The notes: a model not told the origin generated them from the sequence alone. Numbered from the stretch's first letter, positions 21,835-34,335 are shown. The stretch: 64,000 nt of DNA from Hemerocallis citrina (GCA_017893485.1 CM030363.1:114304004-114368003), one strand, 5' to 3'. A program made the numbers and translations.

Positions 21835-22195
21835 TCTCTAATATTATAATGAGAGAGTTTGGGACCTTTGTGTTGTCATTTGTAAGCAACTTATAATTTG
21901 TAAACATTCAAACATCTAATCTTAACAATTCATTTTTAAGTGAGAGTTATACATTAATCATTTATTTACCTAACTGTTGTTAGTTACCTTAATACCTTCA
22001 TAGTTCAAATTTATTTATGACATAATTATTTACAAAAAAGTCACTCATATAAAATAAAAGTTTGTGCCACTAGAGATAATTTGTAAAGAGTATGTGATAA
22101 GTAAAATGGGATCTCAGGTTCGATATCAGATTACGTCTTATTATTTACTATATATAAAAAACTTTAGAACGTGCATTACACGTGCAGATTACTAG
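21835..22195 (+). mobile_element. Short Helitron, intact ends
   Basis: Begins TCTCTAATATTATAATG after A and ends ACGTGCATTACACGTGCAG-ATTA-CTAG before T. A five-base stem (ACGTG/CACGT) lies nine bases before the final CTAG. 361 bp, no coding capacity: a non-autonomous Helitron mobilised in trans by rolling-circle proteins. Confidence 0.75.
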
Positions 22196-22504
22196 TATTA
22201 TTTAATGTTATTTTAGGCTAGATTGTAGAAACCTCTAATAATATTGTGTAGCATAAAATTGTAAAGAAAAATATTGTAGAAAAACTGTGTGTGTATCATT
22301 ATTGATTATTTATGATTAATTTTACTTTGGTCACACTTCTTGTTGCTAGCTACTCTATATATTACATTATATTCTCTGCATCAGGGTTTTTTTCAACACA
22401 AGTACTCCCTCAAATACTAAAATTCCATATGGATTCCTCTTGAAATGCATTTTCAATTTTCGTCCTTGAATCTACACTAGGCGGGACAAGTCTGAGAACT
22501 ATGT
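22196..22504. other. Spacer with partial MITE
   Basis: From 22,384 the sequence AGGGTTTTTTTCAACACAAG and following resembles the left end of the MITE at 3,804. It is cut at the presumed LINE start. The bases 22,498-22,504 (ACTATGT) recur after the LINE poly(A) (53,880-53,886), a possible short target duplication. Confidence 0.35.
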
Positions 22505-23346
22505 CTTGTAAAACCAAAGTGAGATATGAGAGCTCAGAATACTTCGTCGTCCCACCATCACCATTCGTTCCACCACCACTCCGACAAGCTCAAGGGGAGT
22601 CACGCCCATAGAGGCACGACTACGCCAAAGCGCAAGAGGGGCGAGGAGAGGGAAGCACACGGGAGGAAGCAATATGGCGAGGAGGACCACGTTCGAAGTA
22701 GGGTAAGAGGAAGAACAATGACCTGTTCTCCGACTGGTCATAGAGACCAGGTAGGGAGGGAGCGGGACGGGGTAGACGAACAGCACGCGGCTAAGTTCGT
22801 GTACGTCGAGAGAATGCGTCGACCATCGCCAGAGGAGCGTCAGCCAGGTTCAAGAACGGTAGAGTGAACCAAGAGGAGCTACACGGAGGTGATTAGAGGC
22901 TCGAATAGGGTCGCAGCTGAACATGAAGTTCGCCGGCAGTCATCGCCAGTGGAAAAGGAAGCTCCTAGGAGAAGGGAGGACGAAGACGGCGAGTGGATTC
23001 TCGTTAAGCCAAGGAAATCTCAGAAGAAGTCACCAAGCCAGTCACTCTCCGGTGAGCGAAAGTTCAAGAATAGGCAGAGTTGTCACAAGTGTGCTAAAAC
23101 TGGCCACTCAATCAATAATTGTCCGAACGACTGGTTTTGCTATGTTTGCAAATCCTCCGGCCATATTTCAACGACGTGCCCCAAAAGCAGAGCCACGTCG
23201 GCCTCGTTATCCAAACAACAGCCGATCACGAATGCAGCCACTCCGAACTCAGATGCAAGCAGGACCCAAGAAAGCACCGCAGGGGAGAGAAGAGTCATTA
23301 AAGCGACAATCACTCCGACGCCGTTAATGGCAAATTTCGAAAGACG

Positions 23347-26300
23347 TGTAACCCCTGTTTTCCTAAAACAGTATTTTTGTGTATTTTGGGTATTTTAAAA
23401 ATTTTCGCAAATTATTTTTTTTCCGATTTTAAATTTCTTTTGTCAAAATGTATTTTTATATCTCTTATATTTTTCGGAACCATATATTGGATTATTTTCA
23501 ATATATTTTCTTTTTCTTTCATTTTTGACCTCCTTGTGCTGATTGTGCGTCGTTTGTTCGTTTTTTGCCATTTTGAGTTCTTTTTCCCTTTTTCTTAGTC
23601 TCGTTCATTATATTTATTTATTTTAGTGATGTGGTGGATTTTTGGTGGTGTTTTGCCCAGTTTGTGATTTTTGGCCCTTAAGGAGATTTTTAGGAGTCAT
23701 AGAATTCTCTATATATTGTATCCCTATTTGAATTTGACCCATTACCCATTACTCAATTGTACACCTATTAATTCATATTGATATCCACTACCCATTAACC
23801 CACAATTAACCCATATATATAACCTCCTAATCCCCTTTAACCTTAACCCTAATCTTTTTTCCCCTTCTCTAATATACCCGGCCTCCCCTCCTTCACCAAA
23901 TCCATCCGGCTGCTACCCACTACCCAGGCCGACACCCCTTTGCTGCCCCAAGTCATTGCCGACCATACAAACCATCCATCCATCGATCCATACAACTCCT
24001 TCTACATCAAAACCTCGTCTCTCCTCTCCTATTGTGGCCGGCCTGCACTCAAATCAGCACCAACCATCCCAAAACAGCACCTCAACCTCTTCCCTCGCTG
24101 AGTTGGCAAGTGGGCATCTCCCACTTTGGTTCGTGCATTAAGGAGATCGATCGTAGGCGCGTTTCGGCTCGTGGGTTCGCTTGGAATCCCGTGGAAAGGT
24201 TTCTCGCTCATGGGTTTCGTTGCTAGGCTTTGTTTGGTCGCGTTCATCGTCATTAAGAGGCAAGTAACTTGTACATAATTTCATTAGGTTGATACAAGTC
24301 AAAAAGTTCACATATAGGGTAGTTGAGACTAGAGACGACCAAAAATTGGATTTTTATTTGTGGGTTTTGTCTCTATTGTGTAAATCAGGCCATAGATGAC
24401 TTAGGACATGAGAATTGATAGGTTTATGCCGTAGGTTTCACCCAAAGCGCGATTTTGATCACGTATGTCATATATCGCATGAGACGTGTTTGAGGGTTTG
24501 CCCATATGAGAATAATTAGGTTTTGACATGTTAGAAACCCGTTAGTATGATATTTAGATGATGGGTAGGCTGCGTTTTGAATTTGGATGAGTTTGGTTCT
24601 TGTTTTGTAGAAGTTATGACGTTTCGAAGATAAGTTGTGAAATCTGGAAATTCGGACTGTGCGGTGTTGGTTGCTGTTTTCACCTGGGGTAGAGTCCGAA
24701 TCTTAACGTGGACATTTCACAGTAAATCGTAGAAAATTGAATCTATTTTCAAACCCAACTGGTTTCACTGCGTTTTGAGTTCGTATGCAGGAGATATGAT
24801 CATTTTAGTACATATATGTCGGTAGTTTTCAGATTCAGTTTAGGGTAGTTTTTGTTAACTATTTATTTTCAAGATCTAGGTTATACATGATATCATGCCA
24901 TGATACTTTTCCCAGTGTTTCCCCATGATGTTAGGAAGTTTCCAAATTTTTCGTAGATTTATTTGATGAGTTTACATGCTGTTTTTATGTGTTGGAAGTC
25001 ATTCCCCTGTTTTCTGGCTGTACATGAAATCTGTGTTGAAATGAGTTTTAAGCTGAAATGTTGTGAACTAGTATAGAACTTTATTATACTCGTTAGAAGC
25101 GTGTGGATGTCTAGTTTCCAGATCCTTTGGCGGATCATGATTTTCATGCCTGTAGCTCTTTGAATCACTGATTTAGTGCTGACTAGTCTTGCTGTCCTGA
25201 TTATGAACCTAGTATATTTTGCTCGTATATGTGAATCTATATTACCCATACACGCTGATTTGATATCCTGGACCTATACCTGATCCCATCATGCTTATTT
25301 GACACTATTTTGCGCGTAATCATGCTTGTTGGACATTAATAATTAAAAGTAACTAAGCCGGGGTTAATGGGAAAGATCTAGTAGTGGATAATTCAGAAAC
25401 GTGTACTCGGAAGGGGGCCCGTGTTTCCCACATTTGGAATTTGGTATATGATTTAGAATATTTTGAATTTGGTATATGATTTGGATTACTTAGAATTTGG
25501 TATATGATTTGGAATATTTGGAATTTGGTATATGATTTGGATTACTTGGAATTTGGTATATGATTTGGAATATTTGGAATTTGGTATATGATTTGGATTA
25601 CTGTTCCTGAGTACACTGCCCTGCATGGTCCCCTACAAAATTTAAAGCGAAACTGTTGTGTTGTAGCAACCATGTAGGATGGGTTGCATGTCGTGCTACC
25701 TAGATAGTAATCACACAAGACTTGAACTTAATACATGAACATGATACTTGATATGATATATGCGTGCTTGACTACATAATACATGAGACTTGGTACATGA
25801 GACTTGAATTACTTGAAACATGATACGTGATACACGATTACATGACACTTGACACTTGATGCATGTTTATAGGATACCTGATTTATGCCGTGTCCCTTGA
25901 TACTTTTACCATGCTAGTTTGTCTAGGTTGACATTATACATATACAATGTGCTAGTTAGTTATCCCCTTTCCATGTGCTTGTATCCTACTCTATTTGTGA
26001 TCCGGACTTGCCATTGACGGGTACTTGTGTTTTCTCTTTTCTCTTTCCTGCATTCGTTATATTGCAGATTTTGGAGGACAATTTCCTAAAGGTATTGGCA
26101 AGATGATGGGCTAGAGGCTGAAATTTCGCTATTATTATCTCTTATAGTTGCTTGAACAAATATTGTATTTTGAGACTTGTAATTATTCTTGTATTTGGGC
26201 ATTATGACCCAGGAATATTGTGTATTTCAGATCATGACTATTTGAGATTAATCTATTTTATTTCAAGTATTCTTGTTGGTATTTGGTTCATAAGTGCATG

Positions 26301-26445
26301 TGGTTGATCTTTTTGTGGCTTCCGACTCTGATTATACTGTGATATGTTATAAAGATTTCTTGAACAGCTTATGGATGATGAAAATCATTCGCTGGGCTTT
26401 TGTTACGTACTCGTATTCCTTATTTTTGGGAAGCGGGGCATAACA
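23347..26445 (+). mobile_element. Solo LTR of about 3.1 kb
   Basis: Starts TGTAACCCCTG and ends GGGGCATAACA, flanked by AGACG on both sides (23,342-23,346; 26,446-26,450). There is no coding region, primer site or second LTR, so it is most simply a solo LTR left by recombination between two LTRs. A likely TATA region is CCATATATATAACC (about 23,812). The length and terminal TGTAAC...GGGGC-TAACA suggest the long-LTR chromovirus (Tekay/Del-like) group; lineage is an inference. Confidence 0.75.
25437..25604 (+). repeat. Six 28-base tandem repeats in alternating forms
   Basis: Units begin GAATTTGGTATATGATTT and end alternately GAATATTT or GATTACTT, so the higher-order period is 56 bases. It lies in the solo LTR. 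Confidence 0.8.
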
Positions 26446-27677
26446 AGACGCTACAAGGGCTGTGCTGTGGTGAAAGCTCAGTCAGAAAACCCGAACGTTA
26501 AAGACAGCTCAGAGTTGCTTCTAGCAACGGTGTCGTCGTCTTCGAATTGGGTAGTGCAGCAGATTTCCGAAAATACCTTTTTCGTTCATTGCAACGACGA
26601 ATCTGAGATGACTGAAGCTATTAAAATGAAAGGTGTCGAAGGAAGGTACTCACAGGGGATGGAGTTTTTTCATTACCCTTAGGCCTTGGTCGAGGGAAAT
26701 CGGAGCAATCAAAGCCGAGTCACTGCCCTCGGTTTGGATTTGTCTATTCAATCTATCTTTCCACTGTTGGACAAAGTAGGGATTCCAAAATGTTGTTCGG
26801 AGTTTTGGTATCTTGATTGAAGCAGACAGGGGGACACTCACCCACACTTGCAGAAAATTCGCAAGACTCTGTATCAGAGTAGCTAACAAGGTAGACATCC
26901 CTTCCTAGATCATCGCCGACTTCGAAAACGAAGCTTACGAAGTGCTGGTGATCGTCGAAGCAAAAAAGACAGTGTCGTTCAGAGGAATGGAAGTGGCGGA
27001 TGAGCGTGTTTTTGACGGTCTGGATCCTGAGTTGGAGGTTGAAGATAAAGAGAGGCCATTGGATCTTGGGGTGTTTAATCAAGACTGCACATCTGCTGAT
27101 CTAGGAAATAGCAGCTCCAAGCCGTTAATCAAAGCAACAAGAAATCCTAAGCGTCCATTTCAAACATCTGTTATGGTGGGAAGAGGCGCTGATGTGGAGA
27201 AGCCCAACAGTTTTCAATGTGGGCGGCGAAGGGACAGTGGGAATGACTGCATTGATGGAATAGAGGAGGCGACAGTGGGAGGTTTGGTCATGTCAAGCAC
27301 GAGGGGTCACATCAAAGCTGGTGTAATGCCCTTGCCCCTAGCTCAAACAATTTATACAATTTATAATACAAATTAGATACTATGTAGTACAACTTCCCCC
27401 CACAGGCTACCTCTCAAAAGGTGGTTAACCGATTAGGTGACTCTTGATCATAGGCTATATTATTTATATATTATTTTATTTAAGTTAACTTCCGATATGG
27501 GATTAAATATCATACTCAACAATCCAAAGACCATCTCTTTTCCAAAATCAATTCATAGGTGGGCCCCTTCAAGATGATGACGTCGTTATCTTAATAAACC
27601 AACATCATCTCATGCTATTCTTAATTCATGTGGGGCCCCCCTATTATACACATTTCATATCCTTTTTAAATTACAAC

Positions 27678-28274
27678 TGTTGCCGCTAAATTTGGTGTGG
27701 AGGCAAACAGATGAATTTGTGGATTCTTAGGGAAACTGAATAGTAAACCTGTATACCTGTTCCATCTGTCTTCGATCGTCGATCCCGCCGTGGACCTGCA
27801 AAATGTGCGAGACACCGGGGTTGTTCCCGGCGGCGCACCCTCCGACGCTCAAGTCAGTAATCCGAAAAGACTATGAAAGAGCGCAAAAACTGGTGAAAGA
27901 TCGATTACCTCTTAATGGAGATGGGTGGGGGGTATTTATAGGCGTCTCAGGGAACAGATTAGGCATGTAATTCCTGTGTATACAGATAAGGAATGTGATC
28001 CCTAATCCCCAGTGAAAGGATAGATATGAATCAGGGCCGTTGATTAATATTAATCAGAAACCCTAATTCTATCCTGCTGGACCGGGTTTGTTGCGGGTTG
28101 AAACCCGCACCCAGTTGTGGTGGATCCGTTCGCGGGTTACTAGATCTGCGAAAAGGAGACCCAGTACCCGCTTCAGACCTGTTTTGTAGGTAAAATTACT
28201 GTTTCACCGCTGAATTTCGGGATTCGTGCCCTATTTGGACGGTGTTGATTAAACCCCTATTTTTAGCCATATCA
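27678..28274 (-). repeat. Tat 3' LTR
   Basis: On the minus strand starts TGATATGGCTAAAAATAG, has TATAAATA (complement at 27,933-27,940), then CTGACTTGAGCGTCGGAGG and ends GCGGCAACA. Confidence 0.93.
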
Positions 28275-28699
28275 CGAGCCCCCCACTCCCAAAGGTTGAG
28301 GTCATTCAGTCTTTGAGGAGTAGTTCGACTATTTTAGTGGCTAAGGGAGTTGTATCGAAGTCTGAATGGGCGTTTTTGGAATCCCGAAGTGGGTGGTGAG
28401 GCAATTTCTTTCTCCTTCTTGAAACCATATGGTGTATCGAGTTTTTGTCTATTTTTTCAGGCTATTTATCTGATTTCGCGATGCGTCAGCTAGTCGTTCG
28501 GGGGCTTTAGCTGCGCGTTCTAGGGAATAATTATTCGTTCGGAGGCTTGGAAATATCCCCCGAATTTTTAATTATTTCCGAAATTTTTAGCTAATTTTCC
28601 CGAATTTTTAGCAATTTTTCGCGATTTTTTAGATAAATAAAATGATTTAAATAAATAAAAACCGAATTTTTAATATTCATTTATGACGTGGCGTCATCA

Positions 28700-30260
28700 G
28701 AGCCCTCGATCAGGGCGGAGCGCGATTTTCGGAGAGATCGGATGGTCCCTGTTCCTCGGCACGTTTTTTCGCCGTAAACGAGGTTCGGTACCTCGGTACC
28801 TCGGCTCGGCCTGGCGTGCCGAAGCCCAGTGCCTCAGGTTCGGATGACCAGTGCCTCGGCTCGATGGTCCCGAGGTACGTGGCATCATCTGAACCGTCCA
28901 TCTCAGCGTGGATATCTATAAAACGCTATCTTGTCGTTTAGTGGACGTGGCCAAATCTGGGCCGTCCATCATGACGAGCGCGTTTTTTCACAAGATCCAA
29001 CGGCAGATGTGGGTCAGTGTTATTTTTTGCCATATACGAGGGTCGGTACCCCGGCACCTCGGCTCGGCGGGTCTGTGCCTCGGTTCAGATTGGTATCTTG
29101 AGGCCCAATGCCTCGGCTCGGACGGTCAGTGCCTCGGCTCGGTGGTTCCGAGGTACGTGGCATCATCTGGGCCGTCCATCTCAGCGTGGATCTCCATAAA
29201 ACGCTATCTTGTCGTTTAGTGGACGTGGCCAAATCTGGTCCGTCCATCATGACGAGCACGTTTTTTCACAAGATCTAACGGCTGATGCGCGTCGGAGCGA
29301 TTTTTTGCCATATACGAGGGTCGGTACCCCGGCACCTCGGCTCGGCGGCTAGACTCTTTGGCTAGATGGGTCGGTGCCTCGGTTCAGATGGTCCGAGGGT
29401 TGCGGCGTCATGACGAGCCTCGGGATGATTTTTTGCCATGTACGAGGGTCGGTACCCCGGTACCTCGGTTCGGCGCATCAGGACTGTTTGGCCGAGGTGC
29501 AAAGTTGGATGTTTCGAAGTGTCTCCGCGCCCAGTAGCTCGGCTGCTTGGCTGAGCCGTTCGGTAGCTCAGCTGGGCGAGCCGGTGGCAGGCGTCTCGAA
29601 AGATACGCGTGGACGGATCTGAGCCGTTCATCATGGCGCGCATCACGAGGATGGGGTTCAGATCACGAGAAAACGTTATCTTGTCGTTTTGTGGGCGTGG
29701 CATGATCTGAACCGTCCATCAAATTCCGTCGCAAATTTTGAAGAGATCCGACGGTGACTTCGCCTCGGGACGATTTTTTGCCATATACGAGGGTCGGTAC
29801 CCCGGCACCTCGGTTCTGCGCATCAGGACTGTTGGACCGAGGTGCTAAGTTGGATGTTTCGAAGTGCCTCCGCGCCCAGTAGCTCGGCTGCTTGGCTGAG
29901 CTGTTCGGTAGCTTGGCTGGGCGAGCCGGTGGCAGGCGTCTCGGAAGATACGCGTGGACGGATCTGAACCGTTCATCATGGCGTGCATCACGAGGATGGG
30001 GTTCAGATCACGAGAAAACGTTATCTTGTCGTTTTGTGGGCGTGGCGTGATCTGAACCGTCCATCAAATTTTGTCGCAAATTTTGAAGAGATCCGACGGT
30101 GACTTCGCCTCGGGACGATTTTTTGCCATATACGAGGGTCGGTACCCCGGCACCTCGGTTCGGCGCATCAGGACTGTTGGACCGAGGTGCTAAGTTGGAT
30201 GTTTCGAAAGAGCGCAGTAACTCGGTTGCCCAGCCGGGCTGTTCGATAGCTCGGCCCGGC
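28700..30260 (+). repeat. Tandem/dispersed repeats upstream of the antisense gene
   Basis: Copies of a unit containing TTATCTTGTCGTTTTGTGGG, TTTTTTGCCATATACGAGGG and TCGGTACCCCGGCACCTCGG follow each other with variable spacing; the two copies at about 29,440-30,120 are about 345 bp apart and nearly identical. A further unit lies at about 34,140-34,320, on the other side of the antisense gene. The array directly precedes the leader of that gene, so it may hold its promoter. Confidence 0.75.
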
Positions 30261-30607
30261 AGACCGGTGGCCGAATCGTTGACTTCGTATTTTGAAGAGT
30301 TTCTTGCTTCTCGTAACTTCGTAACTTTTCCGCTTGTCGCTTTGGCTTCTTAGTGGGCCTTTTGCGTTTCCCAAGGAGGCCCAGCTTGTCAGCTGTTATA
30401 AGCTTTTGCCCTCGCTCTCAAGCTCATTTCTTACTTTTCACTCTCAAGTTTTTACTTTCGATCTCTAAGGTTCTGCTAGCAGAGCTTTTCTTTCCAAGGC
30501 GTTGTCGTTAGCTGTCGCGTGGGCCAGGCGATTTTCGGCGAGAGCACTCCGACCGTGAACGTCACTTCAAAAGGTCAGTTAACTTAGTCTAAATAATCTT
30601 TCTAGAG

Positions 30608-32773
30608 ATGTCTCGAGTGAACTCGGGGAGTGGGGCCTCGTCTTCGAGCGATGATGGTGCCGAGGAGAGGAGGAGGTCGGAGATTCGGAGGAAGGGTAAA
30701 CAGGTTGCCGAACCGTCTATAGCTGAGACGAGGAAGGAGAAGAAGAAGAGGAGGGTGGAAGCCCGATCCCCCGTAGTGGAGGTGATTGTGGAGAATCCGA
30801 AGCAAGCCCCCGAGATGGGACGGTATCCTTCTGTCCTGTCCGGTCATTCGGGGGTAAGGCAGTATCAGGGCGACCTGTTGGAGAAGGCGATCTATGGAAA
30901 GTCTAAGATTGTCGAGGAACCTAACCCGGTCCTTCCCACCGAAGCCGACGAGCTCATCACGTTGTTGGCCGAGAAGGACCTACTTCGGGTTAGAAGTGCC
31001 TTCGCCATTCCTCCGGAGTATAAGCTGGTCCTTCCCGGACCCGGGATACGAGCGAACTCTAAACTGCCGTCGTCGGACATGTGCATGTTCGACGTCGACT
31101 CCTTGAATGTCGGGTTGCGCCGACCCAGTTTATGCCGAACACTTGGCGCCATGTGAATGCCTTTTTGCGTCAGTGCTGCCGAGCCGAAGTACAGCCGGAT
31201 CTCACGGTGTTCCGAGGCATGTATCGAGTGAACCGACAGCACAAGACGGAGTATCGATACTACTTGGGGCCGAGGAAGGGCGTTAAGATTATAGAAAACC
31301 CCGACTCAATCAAGGGTTGGAAGGAGAGGTATTTCATAGTAAGGGGCGAGGCGATTCGGATTATTCCGACCCGTTGGAAGGTGGAGGTGCCGAAATTCGC
31401 GCGTGCCGACCCTGTATTGTCTGAGGCCGAGGAGGATGTGGCGAGGAAGATAATGGCTCTTCCGATCTTGAGTTGGAGGGATTTGACTGAGGAGGTTTTG
31501 TTCGGGTCCGGCCTAAGCCCCATCTACCCGAGTATGCTCCTGACATCTCATTTATTTTCGTTTTTCTTTTAAGTTTTTGGTTCGTCTTCCTGATTTGTTT
31601 CCTTTTTGTTGTCCGACACAGAGGCGATGAAGATCGACTTCAACGCAATGATGGCCGATAGGTCCAAGTTGACCGGGGGTCGAAAGAGGAAGAGGGCGAC
31701 CAAGGCTGCCTCTTCGACTCCGCCGCCCACCGTTGCTTCCACCATCGCTCCTCCCCCTCCGACTGCCGAAGCACCGTTCGAGGTTGTTGTTGCCGAGGCG
31801 CCCTCGTCCTCCGTGGCCCCGGGTGTGATAGAGGGGGCCTTCGACATAAACGCGGTGCTGTCAATCGAGGTGCCACCGCTGACCAGGGACGCCGAGGAAA
31901 TTCTAACCGAACAGCACAAGCAGCTGTTCGTGCCGAATTGGCGAGTGAAGAACCACGACGGGTTCCTCGGCAATTCGCAAATGTCAGTGCAGGTCGTCAA
32001 GCACTTGGCGACCCCGAAGGATCGAGCCGCGCTGAAGGCGGGGACGGTGGGTGACGACACCTACGAGGTGGCTCGGTCACTCGTCTCGGTAAGCTTCTTG
32101 TTTTTAAAAATTTTCCCAAGTTTATTGCTCGGTTTGCTTAGTGCGCTCATTGTTGTCTTCGCAGGCCACTTGTCACTTCGGCCATCTCCTCGAGACGTTC
32201 GCCGAGCAGGAGAAGGAGTTGAGGGCCGCCAGTGACAAAGACCGGTTGGCGAAGGTGAGGGCGGTCAAAGAACTCGAGGCCGAGCAGAGGAGAGCCGAGG
32301 CCTTGGAAGTTCGGGTGGCCGACCTTGTTGCCGACCTGGATAAAGTCAAGTCGAGCCTCGAGGCGGAGTCTGCCAAGGCTGCCAAGGCCGTCGAGGAGCT
32401 GGCTGCGACGACGAAGTCCTTGGCCGAAGAGAAGGTGGAGAAGGAGGCCCTGGCGGCGAAGATCCGGGCCGAAGTGGAGAAGGAGGTCGAGGCCGAAGCG
32501 AAGAAGCACATGGCCGAGAACATGGAGCGGTCTTATCAAACGGCACTCGACCATGTGCAAGAGCGAATCCCCGGCTTCGAGCGGGTCGGCTACCGCTTGT
32601 GGCCAGGGTCGCCTTCAGGCGGTGAGGAGGAGGTCGAGGGCGATGAGTCCGAAGGGGAGGACGAGGAGGAAGTGGCCGAAGAGCCCTCGGCGGACGGTCG
32701 GGTCAAGGGGCGGACCGAGGGGCCATCCGTGAATGCGCCCTTGGTCGACGCGACGAAGAAGGTGGACCCCTGA
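30608..32773 (+). CDS. Tat antisense gene (aORF), gypsy-transposon domain and coiled coil
   Basis: It is opposite to gag-pol. The first part from ATG 30,608 has a basic N-terminus, then RSAFAIPPEYKLVLPGPG and DVDSLNVGLR. After a short deletion and frame change near 31,115 come QFMPNTWRHVNAFLRQ and KGWKERYFIVRG. This is the pattern of the 'putative gypsy type transposon' family (PF04195) found in extra antisense ORFs of Tat elements. An intron is likely at about 31,533-31,619, and a canonical one at 32,089-32,164 (GTAAGC...CGCAG) joins LVS to ATCHFGHLL in phase. The last exon is a long Glu/Lys/Ala coiled coil ending in an acidic tail and TGA at 32,773. Function is unknown. The deletion probably disables this copy. 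Confidence 0.65.
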
Positions 32774-33004
32774 TTCCCACGTTAAGTTTCTTGTAGTTTT
32801 TGTTGTTTTTCCTTCTGAGCATTGTAATGCCTTTTGCGGACTGGCCACCGCTTTTTGATGAATGAAAAGTATTTTGACTCGGAAATTTATCAAAGTATTT
32901 GGCTTGGTAGTGTAGTGTTTTGACTCCAGAATTTGACTTCGAAATTTGTCCAAGTGTTTGGCTCGGTAGTGTGATATTTCAATGCTGTCCCTTTCTTATT
33001 TCAG

Positions 33005-33607
33005 ATTGCCGTGCTGGCTCACAACACCTCGGCTAAACTGCGCCAAGCCGAGTTGTTTAAGCGATCTCGGGAGGACCGTCTCGAGGGTGAGGTTCACTTG
33101 ACGAGGAGGATACTTCACAACTTAGAGATTAGGCATAGCGAGGCTTTGGTCGAGTTGCATCACCTATGGATAGTCGAGGCCGAGCTATCCGCTAAGGAAG
33201 AGGAACTGGCGCGAGTTTCGTCCGAACGAGATGTCTTAGCGAAGAAGGTGGAAGAGCTACAAAGGGTGACGGTCGACAAGAGTATCGAAGTGACCCACTT
33301 ACGCCGCATCATATCCGACAGCGCCGAGTACCCCGGTTCGGCAAAACTTCCTCGGTTTAAGGTGATAGTGAAGGACGACACATTGAAGGATCGAATCGTC
33401 GAACTGGAGGAAGAAGTTGCTCGGCTCAAGCCTCAGCCGGTGAGGGCTAACGTCCGGAGCACCTCGTGCACTCGCGAAGAGATCGAGCGAGGGATCACGT
33501 TCTATCAAGCGGCGAGCCGGACACCTATCGTAAGGCAGGTCAGCCGCCGACGCCCAAAGCGGTGTGGCGGTGTCTTCGAGCGGTGCTTCGGTTGGAGCAA
33601 CTGTTAG
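33005..33607 (+). CDS. Tat antisense ORF 2 or downstream exon, coiled coil
   Basis: An acceptor (TTTCAG, ending 33,004) precedes an open frame IAVLAHNTSAKLRQAELFK. The frame continues as a heptad-rich coiled coil (AKEEELARVSSERDVLAKK, about 33,190-33,250) and a basic tail. It may be a further exon of the gene at 30,608 or a separate antisense ORF; coiled-coil C-terminal modules are usual in these proteins. Near 33,570 the likely frame shifts into a Ser/Gly/Val-rich stretch, so the end at 33,607 may be premature. Confidence 0.45.
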   Translation: MAVLAHNTSAKLRQAELFKRSREDRLEGEVHLTRRILHNLEIRHSEALVELHHLWIVEAELSAKEEELARVSSERDVLAKKVEELQRVTVDKSIEVTHLRRIISDSAEYPGSAKLPRFKVIVKDDTLKDRIVELEEEVARLKPQPVRANVRSTSCTREEIERGITFYQAASRTPIVRQVSRRRPKRCGGVFERCFGWSNC

Positions 33608-33989
33608 GGTCAGCGGCGAGGAGGCATCTCGGTTCGTCGGGCTGGAGACGAGTTCGGGGGTTAAGAAGCGCCGACCCAAAGTGTCTCTAAACCGGAGCAT
33701 ACCCCTTCCTCGGAAGTAGCGGACGGGTCGTGTCTTGGTGTTGTAACCTATTCGCAAGTTTTTGTTGTTGTAATCCCCTTTGTAACTTTGACCAAGTTAT
33801 TAATTGCATAGGGTTTGTTTTATCCGAACTGTTCTATGCTGTCTTCTTATTTGCGCTCTAGTCGCACTAACTAGGGTAGGTTCGAAACGAACCGTGAGAC
33901 AGGTGTTCGGCCCGTCGAACTCCTTGGTCTCGAAATTTTCTCTTTTGCTGTGCAATTTTCTCTTTTGCTGCGCTTCTGAGCCTGGCCCG

Positions 33990-34335
33990 GTCCCTTCAGG
34001 TGCGGCTCGGTTTGGCTGTTAAGGCGCAGTTGTTTCTCGACTGCGCCCACGTGGCCTGATCGTTGCTTGGGGACCGGGGTGACTGCCGCCGAGCGAGGTG
34101 AGGCGATCAGGGCCGTCTGATGTTTGCACGGATCTTAAGGCGGGTCCAGTTCCCAAGAAAACACTATCTTGTCGTTTTGTGGACACGTGGCTGAATGAGA
34201 TCCGCTCATCGCACCCTAGCACACTTTCTGAGACGATCTGACGGTGGTTTCGTCTCGGGAGGTTTTTTTCGCCATATACGAGGGTCGGTAACCCGGTACC
34301 TCGGCTCGGCGCGTCAGGGCTGTGATTCGTATCTA
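33990..34335 (+). repeat. Downstream copy of the 28,700-30,260 repeat
   Basis: Contains CACTATCTTGTCGTTTTGTGG, GCCATATACGAGGGTCGGTA and CCCGGTACCTCGGCTCGGCG in the same order as the upstream array, about 4 kb away. Direct repeats thus bracket the antisense gene. Confidence 0.7.

Larger units (their letters stand above)
22526..27321 (+). pseudogene. LINE ORF1 (zinc knuckles and DUF4283-like domain), first part
   Basis: A basic N-terminus (22,526-22,867) is followed by RSYTEVIRG (about 22,877), then two CCHC knuckles, CHKCAKTGHSINNC and CYVCKSSGHISTTC (about 23,080-23,180). The frame then meets the solo LTR at 23,346 and resumes at 26,451 in the same phase. The second part has SNWVVQQISENTFFVHC, then in other frames blocks such as FGILIEADRGTLTH and IIADFENEAYEVLVIVE, typical of plant DUF4283 (RRM-like) LINE proteins. 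Knuckles lying before the DUF4283-like part is the reverse of the usual order. Stops and frameshifts at about 22,867, 26,682 and 26,700-26,940 disable it. Confidence 0.65.

Noticed and set aside
22499..22867. His/Arg-rich overlapping ORFs on both strands as separate genes
   Set aside because: The plus frame fits the basic N-terminus of LINE ORF1; the minus frame is its shadow.
25437..25604. Regular 28-base repeats, CRISPR-like at first glance
   Set aside because: Repeats are directly adjacent with no unique spacers, lie in a plant LTR, and alternate between two forms: an ordinary tandem array.
32147..32560. Minus-strand and alternative-frame ORFs across the coiled-coil exon
   Set aside because: Shadows of a GC-rich, Glu/Lys/Ala-rich coding exon whose frame is confirmed by the upstream splice.
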